64,000 nt of DNA from Girardinichthys multiradiatus (GCF_021462225.1 NC_061800.1:17592749-17656748); one strand, 5' to 3'. Positions 1 to 9,900 are shown, counted from the first letter of the stretch. Notes: generated by a model not told the origin, from the sequence alone. A program made the numbers and translations.

Positions 1-331
1 GCTGCCGCCGGTCTCCGTAACGGAGGGCGCAGCCTCCTTGCACCCCGGAGAAACTGTGACACCCAATAGTGTGTCCCCCCTCGTCTGCCATCCACGACAT
101 CATGGCTGGCTGAAATGGCAGCCAGGTGCACCTTCAGGGTTGATGCTGCCCGTCCAGCATCCAATAGACCCTGCAGGTACCTCAAAATATTATGCAGGGA
201 ACACAAAATTGGGTCAACTGCTCTGCATCTGCACCACTCCGCAAAATGCTGCCAGCAACGGGCATAAGTCCTCAATGTGGAAGGAGCTCTGGCATTCTGC
301 AGTGTCTGCTGAATGGAGGGCTCCGGATCCG
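1..331 (-). other. GC-rich continuation of the DIRS remnant
   Basis: This GC-rich stretch lies 3' of the minus-strand reverse transcriptase frame and has the same base composition. It probably belongs to the same DIRS-type element, which runs off the left edge of the window. I see no tyrosine recombinase motif in what is visible. Confidence 0.4.
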
Positions 332-1918
332 TCAGGGGCTGCCAGCACCCCTCAGCGGCCACACCGTGAGGAGAAGATGGCCCGGAGACGGATGCCAAAC
401 CTTCCCCTCCAACTGAGACAACAGGTCTGCCCTGACCGGGAGCCTCCGTGGCTCCCCGTCCAGCAGACTGATGAGCAGTGGGAACCAGACCCTCATGGGC
501 CACTCGGGGGCCACCAAAAGAACCTTCAGGCTCGACGACCTCACTCGGTGGAGAGTGGGCAGAAGCAACGGAAGCGGGGGAAAGGCATACAGCAGGCCGG
601 CTGGCCATGCGTTCGCTAGGGCGTCCATCCCCAGTGGGGAGCTGGCCTCCGTAGTCACCACCTCCCGTCTTGCAGGGACCATACCGAGGGGGACCCCACC
701 CTGCAGATATGCCCTGTCCCGCCAGCGACGGAGGAGCACTGTGCAGCCGTGTGTAACCCGCACCTTGACCAGCCGGTGCAACCTGGGGTCCATGTGGAGG
801 CTGTTGAACCACCTTTGCAAGGGCCGTAGATAAAGCAACCCCAGAGGCGTCAGAGCCGAGGCCGCCACCAGCATCCCCAACAGTCTCAGCCACAGTTTGA
901 CTGGGGTTGCCGCCCCCGCCCAAAAAGACTGGAGCAGGGACTGAATCCTGTCCACCCTGTCCAGGGTCGGCTGAGCCAGCATGGCCACTGAATCCAGGGC
1001 AATGCCGATAAAGACCATCTGCTGGGCCAAGATGAGAGAACTCTTCTGATAGTTCACTGCTATCCCCAGTGCTCTGACGTGGGCCAGGACCTTTGACGTC
1101 GCCCGATCCACCCCGCCGGAGGTGGGTGCACAGATGAGCCAATCGTCCAAATATAGAAGGATCTTTAATCCTGACATACACAGAGGGCTCAAGACCGCCT
1201 TCATGCACCTCGGGAAAATCCGAGGGGCTAAGGAAAGGCCGAACAGCAGGACTGAATACTCGTAAGCCACGCCGTGGAAGGCGACTCGCAGATACTTCCT
1301 GTGTCCTGGGTGGATCGGAACATGGAAGTACGCGTCCTTCAGGTCCACGGATGTAAACCACTCGCCTGGCCTGATTACCTGAAGGACGTCACAGAGCATC
1401 CAAAATGGCAGCACATTCAAAAAGTGGTTCAGCCCCCTGAGGTCCAACACCGGCCGAAGGGAACCGTCCTTCTTTGGGATCAGGAAATAGGTTGAGTAAA
1501 ACCCGTCGGCCAGCGAATGTGGCGGGACCACCACTATGGCCTCCTTGTCCTTGTCTTTATTTCCTGCAGCAAGATCGCAGTTCGTGCAGCATCTGTGATG
1601 GGAGTCACCCTGACCCCCAATGGGGGCCTGTTCCACCCCGGGCTGCCGCCAAGCTCCTGCCACAGTGTGGCTCCGCTGCGCAAACTGTGCGGGAGTGGCG
1701 GTTCGAAACTGACGCCACGGTTCCCGCATGTCACGTCTCCTGACATGATCCCCAGGAATGCGCATGCAGGCCAGGATTCGTGCGTCTCGACCATGGTGGG
1801 AGAAGCTTCTAGGATCCCTCCAGCAGCGCTGAAGCTCTTCCAAGAAGGCCGACGACGGTGGCCCCTCGAACGCTGTCGCTACATGTCTGCTCAGTATGAG
1901 GGATTGCTGCAAAGTCAA
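332..1918 (-). pseudogene. DIRS-type retrotransposon reverse transcriptase / RNase H remnant
   Basis: A long open frame of 528 codons. It carries the reverse transcriptase core in order: a KKDGSLRPVLDLRGLN segment, the motif A-like SVDLKDAYFHVPI, a LLFGLSLAPRIF segment, and the catalytic YLDDW box encoded at about 1142-1153. This wording, with DLKDAYFHV and YLDDWL, is typical of DIRS-like retrotransposons, which copy RNA to DNA and integrate with a tyrosine recombinase rather than a DDE integrase. Downstream, the RNase H entry (VTTEAS) passes within a few residues into a later segment (GMDALANAWPAGLLYAFPP), so most of the RNase H core appears deleted. The first roughly 40 codons are antisense to a LINE tail and are not part of the original protein. 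No recombinase is visible, so this is a dead fragment. The assignment is from motif memory, without a search. Confidence 0.75.
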
Positions 1919-2112
1919 TGCCAGTGACTGTCCATTGTCTCTACATGCTCATCCAGGAGGAGTGGCTGCTACAAGTCACTGACTGGATGCAATCTGCTGG
2001 GTTTCCATAGATAGAAAAACTTTGTATCCAATTTGAATAATTAACTGAATCTGACTGCACTGTTCAATGGTTAGTTATTAATTGGAATGCATGTGCCTGA
2101 CTTGAAATCTAC
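1805..2112 (+). mobile_element. L2-type LINE 3' UTR fragment, plus strand
   Basis: The stretch from about 1883 matches, in reverse complement, the 3' UTR of the LINE at 21422-23263. Shared blocks include the one around CTCAGTATGAGGGATTGCTG, a CACTGACTGGATGCAATCTG block, and the following block about a CTGCTGGGTTTCC. It is truncated on both sides, and its 5' part overlaps the antisense DIRS frame. Confidence 0.7.
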
Positions 2113-2189
2113 ATGATTCGATTGAACTGACTTAGCCCATTTCAAAGTTACCCACCTTTCACACAATGCAACAGGAAACAACACTCCAA

Positions 2190-2597
2190 TTATTTTTACC
2201 TATGCCTTCCTCCCTCCCTGTTGTATGGAGTAAGGTTTAACCTAAAATGGCTCAGTTATGGTTGAGGTGCAAACACACCCTCCATTTCTGCTACCTGTGT
2301 GACTCCTTCTCTTTTCCAGTGGTTATAATCAGTCTGACAGAGAGAGGTACCTCCAATCCTTGTGGTTTTTAGTATAACAATGGCCACCAGTGGGCTCTAC
2401 ATGGACAAACTTTATCAGCGTATAATTTTACTTAGTACCCCTACACATAGCCCATTCTAAAATGGCCAAACTCTAACACTCAGTAGTTTAATCTAACCTC
2501 CCCAACAACCCTATACCATTCCAAACCCTTTTGTGAAGAGCCTTGAGATGTGTTGTGAATTGGCCCTATATAAATAAAACTGAATTGAATTGAATCT
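2190..2597 (+). mobile_element. L2-type LINE 3' end with microsatellite tail
   Basis: A second, separate copy of the same 3' UTR family. It carries the GGTTATAATCAGTCTGACAG block and a TTGTGAATTGGCCCTATATA block, then ends in a short TGAAT-type tail at about 2577-2597. Such terminal microsatellites mark the 3' end of CR1/L2 LINEs. The order of blocks shows it is not a continuation of the preceding fragment. Confidence 0.7.
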
Positions 2598-3443
2598 CCT
2601 TTGGAGAAAACCTAGATGTGATGGTTTTAATGGGTGAGGATGTAATTTTCTGTGCAATAAAAGCTAAAAAAAAACTAAACTAATGTCTTTTGTAAGTTTT
2701 AAGTGCCCGAATATCATGCCAGACAAGGCAAACAATTATATGACATAAGCCAGGTTTATGTGGATATAAATAATCAGAATAAACGGCCAATTGGATTAAA
2801 AATGTGTCAATCAAACATGTCCATCAGAATATTCTGATCAGATTTGGCAGGATCGGAATGAAATTGTAATCCACGGGAGGGGTGGTTTATGCTGATTGAC
2901 AATCCGATCGACATGCATGTAAACGCCTGACAGGATCAAGTTATTCTGAATGAGGCAAGCTGACCCCACGTTCCCCCCACTGGTTTCTGATCTTTGGTGG
3001 AGAGCTGCGCTAAAGTCTGAGGCGTCACAGAACTTTGAACGATGCTTATTTCATTCTGCTCTCTCATCCTGTAACGCAGATAGACCAGTAGCATGTGTTG
3101 CTCAGCCCATAGCTAAATTAGGGAGTTCAGTAACGTCTCAACCGTGATTAGAATCTGGTGTGATTCCATCCTGGATGCTCAAAAGACAAGCAAACTGGTG
3201 CACTACTGCTTTGTTTGCTATTTTTTGTTGTTCAGCAAAGATGGAAGTACTTCTGTGTTTTTTTAAGGCAAATTTGATAACTCTGCGCATCTCAGTGGCT
3301 CTTTTCCGAATAAAGCCATGTGCATATAAACGCACATCATGATTGGATTGATTGATTGTGTGCCCATATAAACGGTGCAGTCTGATTCATTTTTAATTTT
3401 TAGTCCGAATACATTTCAATCCGATCGGGAAATGATGTGCATG
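2598..3443. other. Unclassified interspersed DNA
   Basis: No credible gene. Repeated CATATAAACG/CATGTAAACG-like words near 2925 and 3310-3370, and a CCGATCGG word near the right side, suggest a non-autonomous DNA transposon, but I could not define termini. The 1,610-bp Tc1 element was inserted at its right edge. Confidence 0.3.
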
Positions 3444-3445
3444 TA

Positions 3446-5055
3446 CAGGTCCTTCTCAAAATATTAGCATATTGTGATGAAGTTTATTATTTTCCATAAT
3501 GTAATGATGAAAATTTAACATTCATATCTTTTAGATTCATTGCACACTAACTGAAATATTTCAGGTCCTTTATTGCATTAATACGGATGATTGTGGCATA
3601 CAGGTCATGAAAACCCAAAATTCCTATCTCACAAAATTAGCATATTTCATCCGACCAATAAAAGAAAAGTGTTTTTAATACAAAAAACGTCAACCTTCAA
3701 ATAATCACGTACAGTTATGCACTCAATACTTGGTCGGGAATCCTTTTGCAGAAATAACTGCTTCAATGCGGCGTGGCATGGAGGCAATCAGCCTGTGGCA
3801 CTGCTGAGGTCTTATGGAAGCCCAGGTTGCTTCGATAGCGGCCTTTAGCTCATCCAGAATGTTGGGTCTTGAGTCTCTCAACATTCTCTTCACAATATCC
3901 CACAGATTCTCTATGGGGTTCAGGTCAGGAGAGTTGGCAGGCAAATTGAGCACAGTGATACCATGGTCAGTAAACCATTTACCAGTGGTTTTGGCACTGT
4001 GAGCAGGTGCCAGGTCGTGCTGAAAAATGAAATCTTCATCTCCATAAAGCTTTTCAGCAGATGGAAGCATGAAGTGCTCCAAAATCTCCTGATAGCTAGC
4101 TGCATTGACCCTGCCCTTGATAAAACACAGTGGACCAACACCAGCAGCTGACACGGGACCCCAGACCATCACTGACTGTGGGTACTTGACACTGGACTTC
4201 TGGCATTTTGGCATTTCCTTCTCCCCAGTCTTCCTCCAAACTCTGGCACCTTGATTTCCGAATGACATGCAGAATTTGCTTTCATCCGAAAAAAGTACTT
4301 TGGACCACTGAGCAACAGTCCAGTGCTGCTTCTCTGTAGCCCAGGTCAGGCGCTTCTGCCGTTGTTTCTGGTTCAAAAGTGGCTTGACCAGGGGAATGCG
4401 GCACCTGTAGCCCATTACCTGCACACGCCTGTGCACGGTGGCTCTGGATGTTTCTACTCCAGACTCAGTCCACTGCTTCCGCAGGTCCCCCAAGGTCTGG
4501 AATCGGCCCTTCTCCACAATCTTCCTCAGGGTCCGGTCACCTCTTCTCGTTGTGCAGCGTTTTCTGCCACACTTTTTCCTTCCCACAGACTTCCCACTGA
4601 GGTGCCTTGATACAGCACTCTGGGAACAGCCTATTCGTTCAGAAGTTTCTTTCTGTGTCTTACCCTCTTGCTTGAGGGTGTCAATAGTGGCCTTCTGGAC
4701 AGCAGTCAGGTCGGCAGTCTTACCCATGATTGGGGTTTTGAGTGATGAACCAGGCTGGGAGTTTTAAAGGCCTCAGGAATCTTTTGCAGGTGTTTAGAGT
4801 TAACTTGTTGATTCAGATGATTAGGTTCATAGCTCGTTTAGAGACCCTTTTAATGATATGCTAATTTTGTGAGATAGGAATTTTGGGTTTGTATGAGCTG
4901 TATGCCAAAATCATCCGTATTAAGACAATAAAAGACCTGAAATATTTCAGTTAGTGTGCAATGAATCTAAAATATAGGAATGTTAAATTTTCATCATTGC
5001 ATTATGGAAAATAATGAACTTTATCACAATATGCTAATATTTTGAGAAGGACCTG
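3446..5055 (-). mobile_element. Tc1/mariner transposon, complete copy (family A)
   Basis: A 1,610-bp element with inverted ends starting CAGGTCCTTCTCAAAATATT and ending with its reverse complement. It is flanked by TA on both sides (3444-3445 and 5056-5057), the target duplication expected for Tc1/mariner. It contains one open transposase frame on the minus strand. The same family recurs at 30285-31894 and, as a deletion derivative, at 48081-48660. Confidence 0.93.
3723..4727 (-). CDS. Tc1-like transposase, uninterrupted
   Basis: Codes for 334 residues, a normal length for a Tc1 transposase, which cuts and pastes its element between TA sites. The N-terminal third has two helix-turn-helix regions (TAVQKATIDTLKQEG and ERIGCSQSAVSRHLSG), then a basic GRKKCGRKRC linker. 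The catalytic DDE domain shows the first Asp in LFSDESKF, the second in FQHDLAPAHSAK and the Glu in SPDLNPIENLWD, so the DD34E-type triad is present. The start is the ATG at 4727, about 330 bp inside the right end, as usual for the family. The frame has no stop or frameshift. Whether the protein is still active cannot be judged from sequence. The near-copy at 30562-31566 differs by a premature stop. Confidence 0.92.
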   Translation of the reverse strand: MGKTADLTAVQKATIDTLKQEGKTQKETSERIGCSQSAVSRHLSGKSVGRKKCGRKRCTTRRGDRTLRKIVEKGRFQTLGDLRKQWTESGVETSRATVHRRVQVMGYRCRIPLVKPLLNQKQRQKRLTWATEKQHWTVAQWSKVLFSDESKFCMSFGNQGARVWRKTGEKEMPKCQKSSVKYPQSVMVWGPVSAAGVGPLCFIKGRVNAASYQEILEHFMLPSAEKLYGDEDFIFQHDLAPAHSAKTTGKWFTDHGITVLNLPANSPDLNPIENLWDIVKRMLRDSRPNILDELKAAIEATWASIRPQQCHRLIASMPRRIEAVISAKGFPTKY

Positions 5056-5057
5056 TA

Positions 5058-5998
5058 GTTGCTATGCTCTGGTTTGCAAAGTTAAATAGGAAAACTTCAA
5101 AGGAAAGGGACAATTTGTACCAGGTTTAATGGGTAAGAAAACACAGAAATGCCGAACTCTCCAAGTGCCCTGTGATTATGATGCAGTGTCATTATCACAA
5201 ACCCTCCCAGTTAAAACTCTGAGCTGCATAGAGACACCTGCCCTGCCGTGAGCTCAGCAGCCTACATTATTGATTTACACTTAAGTCTTACAGGTCCAGC
5301 ATACAGCTTTAGCCAACAAGCTTTCAGAATGTTTACCATGGTGCAATTTTTTGTCTCAATGGTGACAGAAATGTGTACAATGTGGCTGATTGTCCTGTCT
5401 TTTGACATCTGTGCTGGATCTATTCAGTTGGGCACAACAGGGGAGCCACGTATTAGATGCTCTCTTCATTTGTTTGTTCCTGATGTGTCTTTATCCACCT
5501 AACCTTGTTCCTGACTTCAATATTTTTCACCTGTTGTTGCCTTTCTTTATATTGCATTGTTTGTGGGAAATTAAGGCTTCCGTTTTATAAAAAAAACTGT
5601 GGTCTCAATAGATGTGCCTTCATTTTGATAACTGTAACCCCAACAACCACAAACCGAACTGGACTGAAAGACACAATGGAACTAAGGGTGGTACAAGCAA
5701 AACAATTCATGCAACTCTTGCCATGCACTTTACAAGGTACGGTGTTTGTGATAGACAATATATTTAAGTGATAACTTTCAGTATAAAATCTCGTACTTTT
5801 TTCATTGCTTTAGGTTATTTCTTTGTGGTAATATCTTCATCTTGTCGTATTTAACGTTAAAAAACTGTTTGTTTGCTTGTTTGTTTGTTTGTTTATTTGT
5901 TTGTTTGTTTGTTTGTTTGTGAATGGGACATATTACCATTATGTCCTCAAGGTTAATTTGTCAAAAGCATGAAAAACAGGCAGGTGTGAGGATATGGG
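5058..5998. other. Intergenic DNA left of the Polinton
   Basis: I see no gene. It holds a TTTG-type microsatellite (5866-5920). Just before the left terminal repeat, the words TTGTCAAAAG and ACAGGCAGGTG (about 5958-5985) weakly resemble sequence just outside the right terminal repeat, so the element may extend a little further out than its matched repeats. Confidence 0.4.
5866..5920. repeat. (TTTG)n microsatellite
   Basis: About 55 bp of tandem TTTG with two imperfect units. Confidence 0.95.
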
Positions 5999-5999
5999 G

Positions 6000-6082
6000 G
6001 GGGCGTAACCGTGGATGCTGATTGGTTGTCGTCATTAGGGGCGATACCTTAAATGACTCAATTAAAACACAGGGGTGTGTTT
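6000..6082 (+). repeat. Left terminal inverted repeat
   Basis: Eighty-three bases starting GGGGCGTAACCGTGGATGCT that match the reverse complement of 20666-20748 with three substitutions and no gaps. The left side ends abruptly in an oligo-G run, whereas GC-rich DNA continues on the right. Confidence 0.95.
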
Positions 6083-6225
6083 GTTATAAATAGAACAAGA
6101 CAAATATGGTATTATCGGAAACTGTTTGGCATCAGCACCAATTAAAAATAGAGGGGGTGTGTTTGTAAGCATTGCTAAACCTTGAATAACCCAATGAAAA
6201 CAATAGGGCGTGCTTTAGTGTTTAC
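6055..6225 (+). promoter_or_regulatory. Iterated subterminal motif and TATA box, left end
   Basis: A motif of the form ATTAAAACACAGGGGTGTGTTT occurs at 6061-6082 and in degraded form near 6141-6163 and 6193-6216. A TATAAATAG box lies at 6085-6093. The array sits between the terminal repeat and the first rightward frame, so it plausibly acts as the rightward early promoter, as a terminal-protein or integrase binding site, or both. The role is inferred. Confidence 0.5.
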
Positions 6226-6301
6226 TTTAAATATATTGGATCAAGATGAGGTATTTAATGGATCACTGGCTCTGTGTACTCTCACCCACAGCGACTGAGC
6301 T

Positions 6302-6766
6302 GTGTTAAGGCTTGCAATCCCGCACCTTAATGATACCCCTGAAACTGTCTCAAAGCAGGAGAGGGATGAAGAAGAAGAAGAAAATGAACTGTCTCCTCGA
6401 CCTGTAAAATGGGTGAGAATGTTTCATATACCATCCGATGTTGAAATAGCTGAGAGAGAACCTCTCTTTAGCGCAGTGTGGGGGTCAAAAACCACAGCAA
6501 ATGGCCGCTGGTCTTTTCGGGCAAGCAGATGCAGGAACAACCGGACGAGTCCCTCAGATCTGTTTGTGTTGGAGGCTTTCAATCAGGACGGCGGCGTATT
6601 CAAGACAATGCTGGCTCTGCCGTTTGAAGCTTGGGCAGAGAAGATGAGTGAAATTGGACATCGTCTTTCCGACCTTTTCCACAAGTCACGAAGTTGGATC
6701 GATGTCATGTCAGTGAAAAAAACCCTGACGTTTCCTGTTTTACGTTTAGAACGAACCCTCTTCTGA
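6302..6766 (+). CDS. Accessory frame, possible PC4-like fold, 3' exon or short gene
   Basis: An open frame without an ATG at its beginning; the first in-frame ATG is at 6419. It is therefore either a 115-residue protein or the 3' exon of a spliced early gene. A possible donor (TGG followed by GTGAGA) lies at about 6413. The translated part has an acidic stretch (RDEEEEENEL), then a segment with hydrophobic strands (GRWSFRASRC, DLFVLEAF) followed by a helix (LPFEAWAEKMSEIGHRL). This strand-strand-helix pattern with an LxxExW-type helix start recalls the single-stranded-DNA-binding domain of transcriptional coactivator PC4/p15, but the similarity is by eye and weak. It is the first rightward frame of the element, an early-gene position. 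Function is unproven. Confidence 0.5.
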   Translation: MLRLAIPHLNDTPETVSKQERDEEEEENELSPRPVKWVRMFHIPSDVEIAEREPLFSAVWGSKTTANGRWSFRASRCRNNRTSPSDLFVLEAFNQDGGVFKTMLALPFEAWAEKMSEIGHRLSDLFHKSRSWIDVMSVKKTLTFPVLRLERTLF

Positions 6767-6822
6767 GGACACGCCCTATACGGGGGGATAACTGCAAGCT
6801 CACAGACACTGAGAATCGTATC

Positions 6823-7662
6823 ATGAGAATGAGTGGACCGACACCATACAGGAAGCTCTACAACCACCGAGCAGAGATCCACTTCTCTCCTGAGCACGAT
6901 GAAAGCTTCAACATTGGACCATATCATCCGCCTTCCCCTGACCTCTTCTCACCATCCACCTCAACATCCTCATTCTCAGAGAACCACTTCAGTCCTGCAT
7001 CACCTACAGGATACAACATGAAATATCTACCGCTTTCTCCAGACCTCTGCTCACCATCGCCGCTATTCATGGCTGAGTCTGTAGACGCGAATGTCCTGCC
7101 TGAAGACATGAAGGTGGTCGTGGAGGAGGAGGTAGCCACCGGCTACTCACCCTCTACCGAAGCCCCTACACAAACCCTGGAACCGATGGAGGACCCTCAG
7201 CCTTCAGCAGAGGATGAGAGTAACCAGGAGGACGAAATTGACGGTTGGTTCTCAACAACCCTCATCAATACGGTGAAAACAGCGATACTTCATTTATTCA
7301 ACATAACCTCTTTGAACTATCTCAGAGAAACCTGCTATGGGTGTATAACGAACCACCCGAGCCAGCGTCAACACCATTGCCTGGAGGTATTGGGGGAGGA
7401 TTATTACCAAGTCAACTTTCAACGCATCGTACGACGACTCGTAACCCCCAAACTCGTTCCTACTATTCAGAATCTTCTGGTACTTCGACGCATACAAGCG
7501 GATGACTTCAGAGTGAAGACGATTGCCAAGACGGTTTTATATGAACTGAAATCGGTACAAGGCATTCACAGTGCAATAGCGCACGTTTATGATCGCATGG
7601 TCGATGAGAAACATCTCAAACAACTTAACTCTGTTTCAGAGTGCTATGGACTGACAAACTGA
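6823..7662 (+). CDS. Accessory protein with Cys/His zinc-binding motif
   Basis: About 279 residues from the ATG at 6823; a second ATG follows at 6829, and the frame is open upstream only from a TTG. The first half is low-complexity and rich in Ser, Pro and acidic residues, with repeated SPDLFSP/SPDLCSP words, as in a disordered regulatory or transactivating region. The second half is ordered and holds Cys171, Cys174, His178, His184 or His185 and Cys186 in CYGCITNHPSQRQHHC, a likely zinc site, followed by helical sequence. I have seen similar C-x2-C...HPSQ...H-x-C proteins in fish Polinton/adintovirus-type elements but know of no assigned activity. It lies in a different frame from the preceding open frame and upstream of the integrase, suggesting an early regulatory role (inference). 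Confidence 0.7.
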   Translation: MRMSGPTPYRKLYNHRAEIHFSPEHDESFNIGPYHPPSPDLFSPSTSTSSFSENHFSPASPTGYNMKYLPLSPDLCSPSPLFMAESVDANVLPEDMKVVVEEEVATGYSPSTEAPTQTLEPMEDPQPSAEDESNQEDEIDGWFSTTLINTVKTAILHLFNITSLNYLRETCYGCITNHPSQRQHHCLEVLGEDYYQVNFQRIVRRLVTPKLVPTIQNLLVLRRIQADDFRVKTIAKTVLYELKSVQGIHSAIAHVYDRMVDEKHLKQLNSVSECYGLTN

Positions 7663-7993
7663 TCTCACATGTTTGATGACTTGTTGTATAATTTTTTTTT
7701 TAGTATTCCAGTACTTTAATTAATCTGCATTATATGATTTTTCTTCTTTTTTCTTTTTACTATTAAATACAATTAAAGTAGGAACATAGTAACCTTTCCC
7801 AGAAGTGTTGTTTAAAAGCTAGTAGTGTTTGAATTCATCTGCATTAATCTGCATTTTATCTGATTTTGTTTTTTTGGTATGTTTTTTTAAAAATATTAAA
7901 TACAAAAAAATAAAAAATAAGGATAAATCTACCCTCCTGTGTGTTTTTTCTCATAATTTAACAAGTAATCGGCAGAGTGAGCATAAGGCCGAG
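7663..7993 (+). other. AT-rich spacer before the integrase
   Basis: Very AT-rich DNA with two related blocks (about 7715-7770 and 7840-7910), each holding a TTAATCTGCATT-like word and a TATTAAATAC word. It may hold the poly(A) site of the upstream frame and the promoter of the integrase; neither is certain. Confidence 0.4.
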
Positions 7994-9082
7994 ATGGCAG
8001 GAAGACGGCTGATGAAGAAAGTATATTATAGCCCTTCAAATCCGGGAAGTTTTGGGGGTGTAGATAGGCTGAGGAGGGTTATGCAAGATGAAACGGGAAA
8101 GAAGGTTGCGGTTGAAAAAGTTAAAGATTTTTTATCAGGAGAAGATACCTATACTCTACATAAACCTGCAAGAATAAAGTTCCCGAGAAACAGAGTTTTT
8201 GTCACCAGACCATTGAGGCAGTTCCAGGCTGATCTCTGTGACATGCAAGCTCTGGCCAAGGAAAATGATGGTTATAATTATTTATTAACAGTCATTGACA
8301 TCTTTTCAAAAAGGGCGTATGTACGAGTTTTGAAGAGGAAAACAGCCGCTGAGGTGGTAAAGGCATTTGAATCAGTTTTTACAGAAAGTCAGATCCCCAA
8401 AAAACGTCAGACTGATGCCGGTAAATAATTTTTTAACAAGAAATTTAAGGTTTTAATGGAGAAACATGGTATTGAACATTTTGCCACAGCGAGTGAAGCA
8501 AAAGCTTCAGTGGTCGAGAGATTTAACCGCACATTAAAAACAAGGATGTGGAGATATTTTACAGCTAACAATACCCGGCGGTACGTCGATGTACTGCAAA
8601 ACCTAGCTAGAAGCTACAACCATTCCTACCACTCCAGCATTAAAATGAGCCCTATGGAAGTGACCTCAGAAAATGCCTTTCAAGTGTTTCAGAATCTGTA
8701 TGATGTCAAGTCCAACAGATATTGCAAGGACTCAGTGACAACGTTTAAACAAGGGGATCTTGTCAGAATATCCAAGGTCCGTGGAGTGTTTGACAAAAAA
8801 TACGAACAGAGTTTTACGGATGAAGTGTTTACAGTGTATGAGCGGATACCCCGATCTCCTCCTGTATACAAACTCAAAAATTTGGATGGAGAACCTATCG
8901 AGGGTTCCTTTTACGCTGAGGAACTTCAAAAGGTAAAAATATTTAACGACAAGATGTATCAAGTGGAAAAAATATTAAAACGACGTACGGTCAAGGGAGT
9001 CAAACAGGTTTTCGTAAGCTGGAAAAACTGGCCTGAGAAATTCAACAGTTGGATCAAGTTTGATGAACTTCGAAACGTATAA
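7994..9082 (+). pseudogene. INT: Polinton retroviral-type integrase with chromodomain, one in-frame stop
   Basis: The integrase inserts the linear element DNA into the host genome. The frame begins at the ATG at 7994 (MAGRRLMKKVYYSP) and would be 362 codons. The rve-type core shows catalytic Asp80 in FQADLCDMQ, Asp141 in QTDAG and Glu175 in KASVVERFNR, with the last two 34 residues apart. The C-terminus is a chromodomain (about residues 321-359) with YQVEKIL, a SWKNWP box and NSWIKF, giving the aromatic cage expected to bind methylated histone tails. A TAA at 8426-8428 (codon 145) falls inside the catalytic core between the second Asp and the Glu, and the frame resumes cleanly after it. There is no frameshift. 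The gene is followed 38 bp later by the minor capsid gene. As it stands no complete catalytic domain can be made. Confidence 0.93.
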
Positions 9083-9120
9083 AAAAGGTTTGCACTAAAC
9101 CTCACAGTTGACACAGCATC

Positions 9121-9894
9121 ATGAACCGTCAGGTAGAGGATGATGGCTTTTACGTTACTCTTCCATCTAATGCTAGCATGGAAGCGTTTAAAAATAATAC
9201 CAGTTCAAGTTTCCGTGTAAATTTAGCTCAACATATTGATTTAGAAGGCCAATGGATGGTTGCATTAGCAGAGATTTCATACCCTCATACGTGGCATAAT
9301 TTACCAGATTATGATGCCTACTTTGAATGGAGGAAGGTTGGTGATGTGGAGATCAATACGCAAAGGATCAGAAGTGGCTACTATAACAGCGTTATTCAAC
9401 TCGAGACAGAGATGAAAATGTTTTTCAAAAAATTGAAATCGGGTTTACGCATTAAATTCAGCAAAGTTCAAAAGAGATTTGCATTTCAAGCAAACAGTCC
9501 GTATGAAATACGCTTCTTCAGCACTCTAGCTTATATGATGGGCGTGAAACCAGGGGAATGGATTCATGTTTCTGAACCAAAACTGGCTCCTTTTCCGGCG
9601 GATATAAAGGCTGGTTTCTATCACCTATACTGTTACAGCGACGTGGTCAGCCCTCAAATAGTAGGCGACACTTTTGCACCTTTACTGCGGACCGTCAAAG
9701 TACAAGGCAAATTCAGTGATATGATTACTCAGATGTTTAACCCCGCCCACTACCTTCCAGTCTCCAGAAGAGATATTGAAAATATCAATATAGAAATTAA
9801 ATCGGACCAAAACGTTCCTGTAAATTTCGTCTATGGAAAGACCGTCATAAGACTACACTTCAGACCGGTGATATCACAACGTAGCCTGAGATAA
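9121..9894 (+). CDS. mCP: Minor capsid (penton-like) protein
   Basis: An uninterrupted frame of 257 residues. The opening FYVTLPSNASMEAFKNNT, the strand LEGQWMVALAEISYPHTWHN and the tail YGKTVIRLHFRP are characteristic of the single-jelly-roll minor capsid protein of Polintons, adintoviruses and related viruses. This protein forms the pentamers at capsid vertices. Its place between the integrase and the pVI/pX-like and major capsid genes fits a virion structural cassette. The start is the first ATG, 38 bp after the integrase stop. I see no stop, frameshift or missing block, so this is one of the few capsid genes that remains whole. Assignment is by pattern recognition; a profile search with Polinton minor capsid models would settle it. 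Confidence 0.85.
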   Translation: MNRQVEDDGFYVTLPSNASMEAFKNNTSSSFRVNLAQHIDLEGQWMVALAEISYPHTWHNLPDYDAYFEWRKVGDVEINTQRIRSGYYNSVIQLETEMKMFFKKLKSGLRIKFSKVQKRFAFQANSPYEIRFFSTLAYMMGVKPGEWIHVSEPKLAPFPADIKAGFYHLYCYSDVVSPQIVGDTFAPLLRTVKVQGKFSDMITQMFNPAHYLPVSRRDIENINIEIKSDQNVPVNFVYGKTVIRLHFRPVISQRSLR

Positions 9895-9900
9895 ATTTTA

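Noticed and set aside
3814..4767. Plus-strand frames across the Tc1 transposase
   Set aside because: They are antisense shadows of the transposase; the same shadows recur over the second copy at 30.6-31.6 kb.
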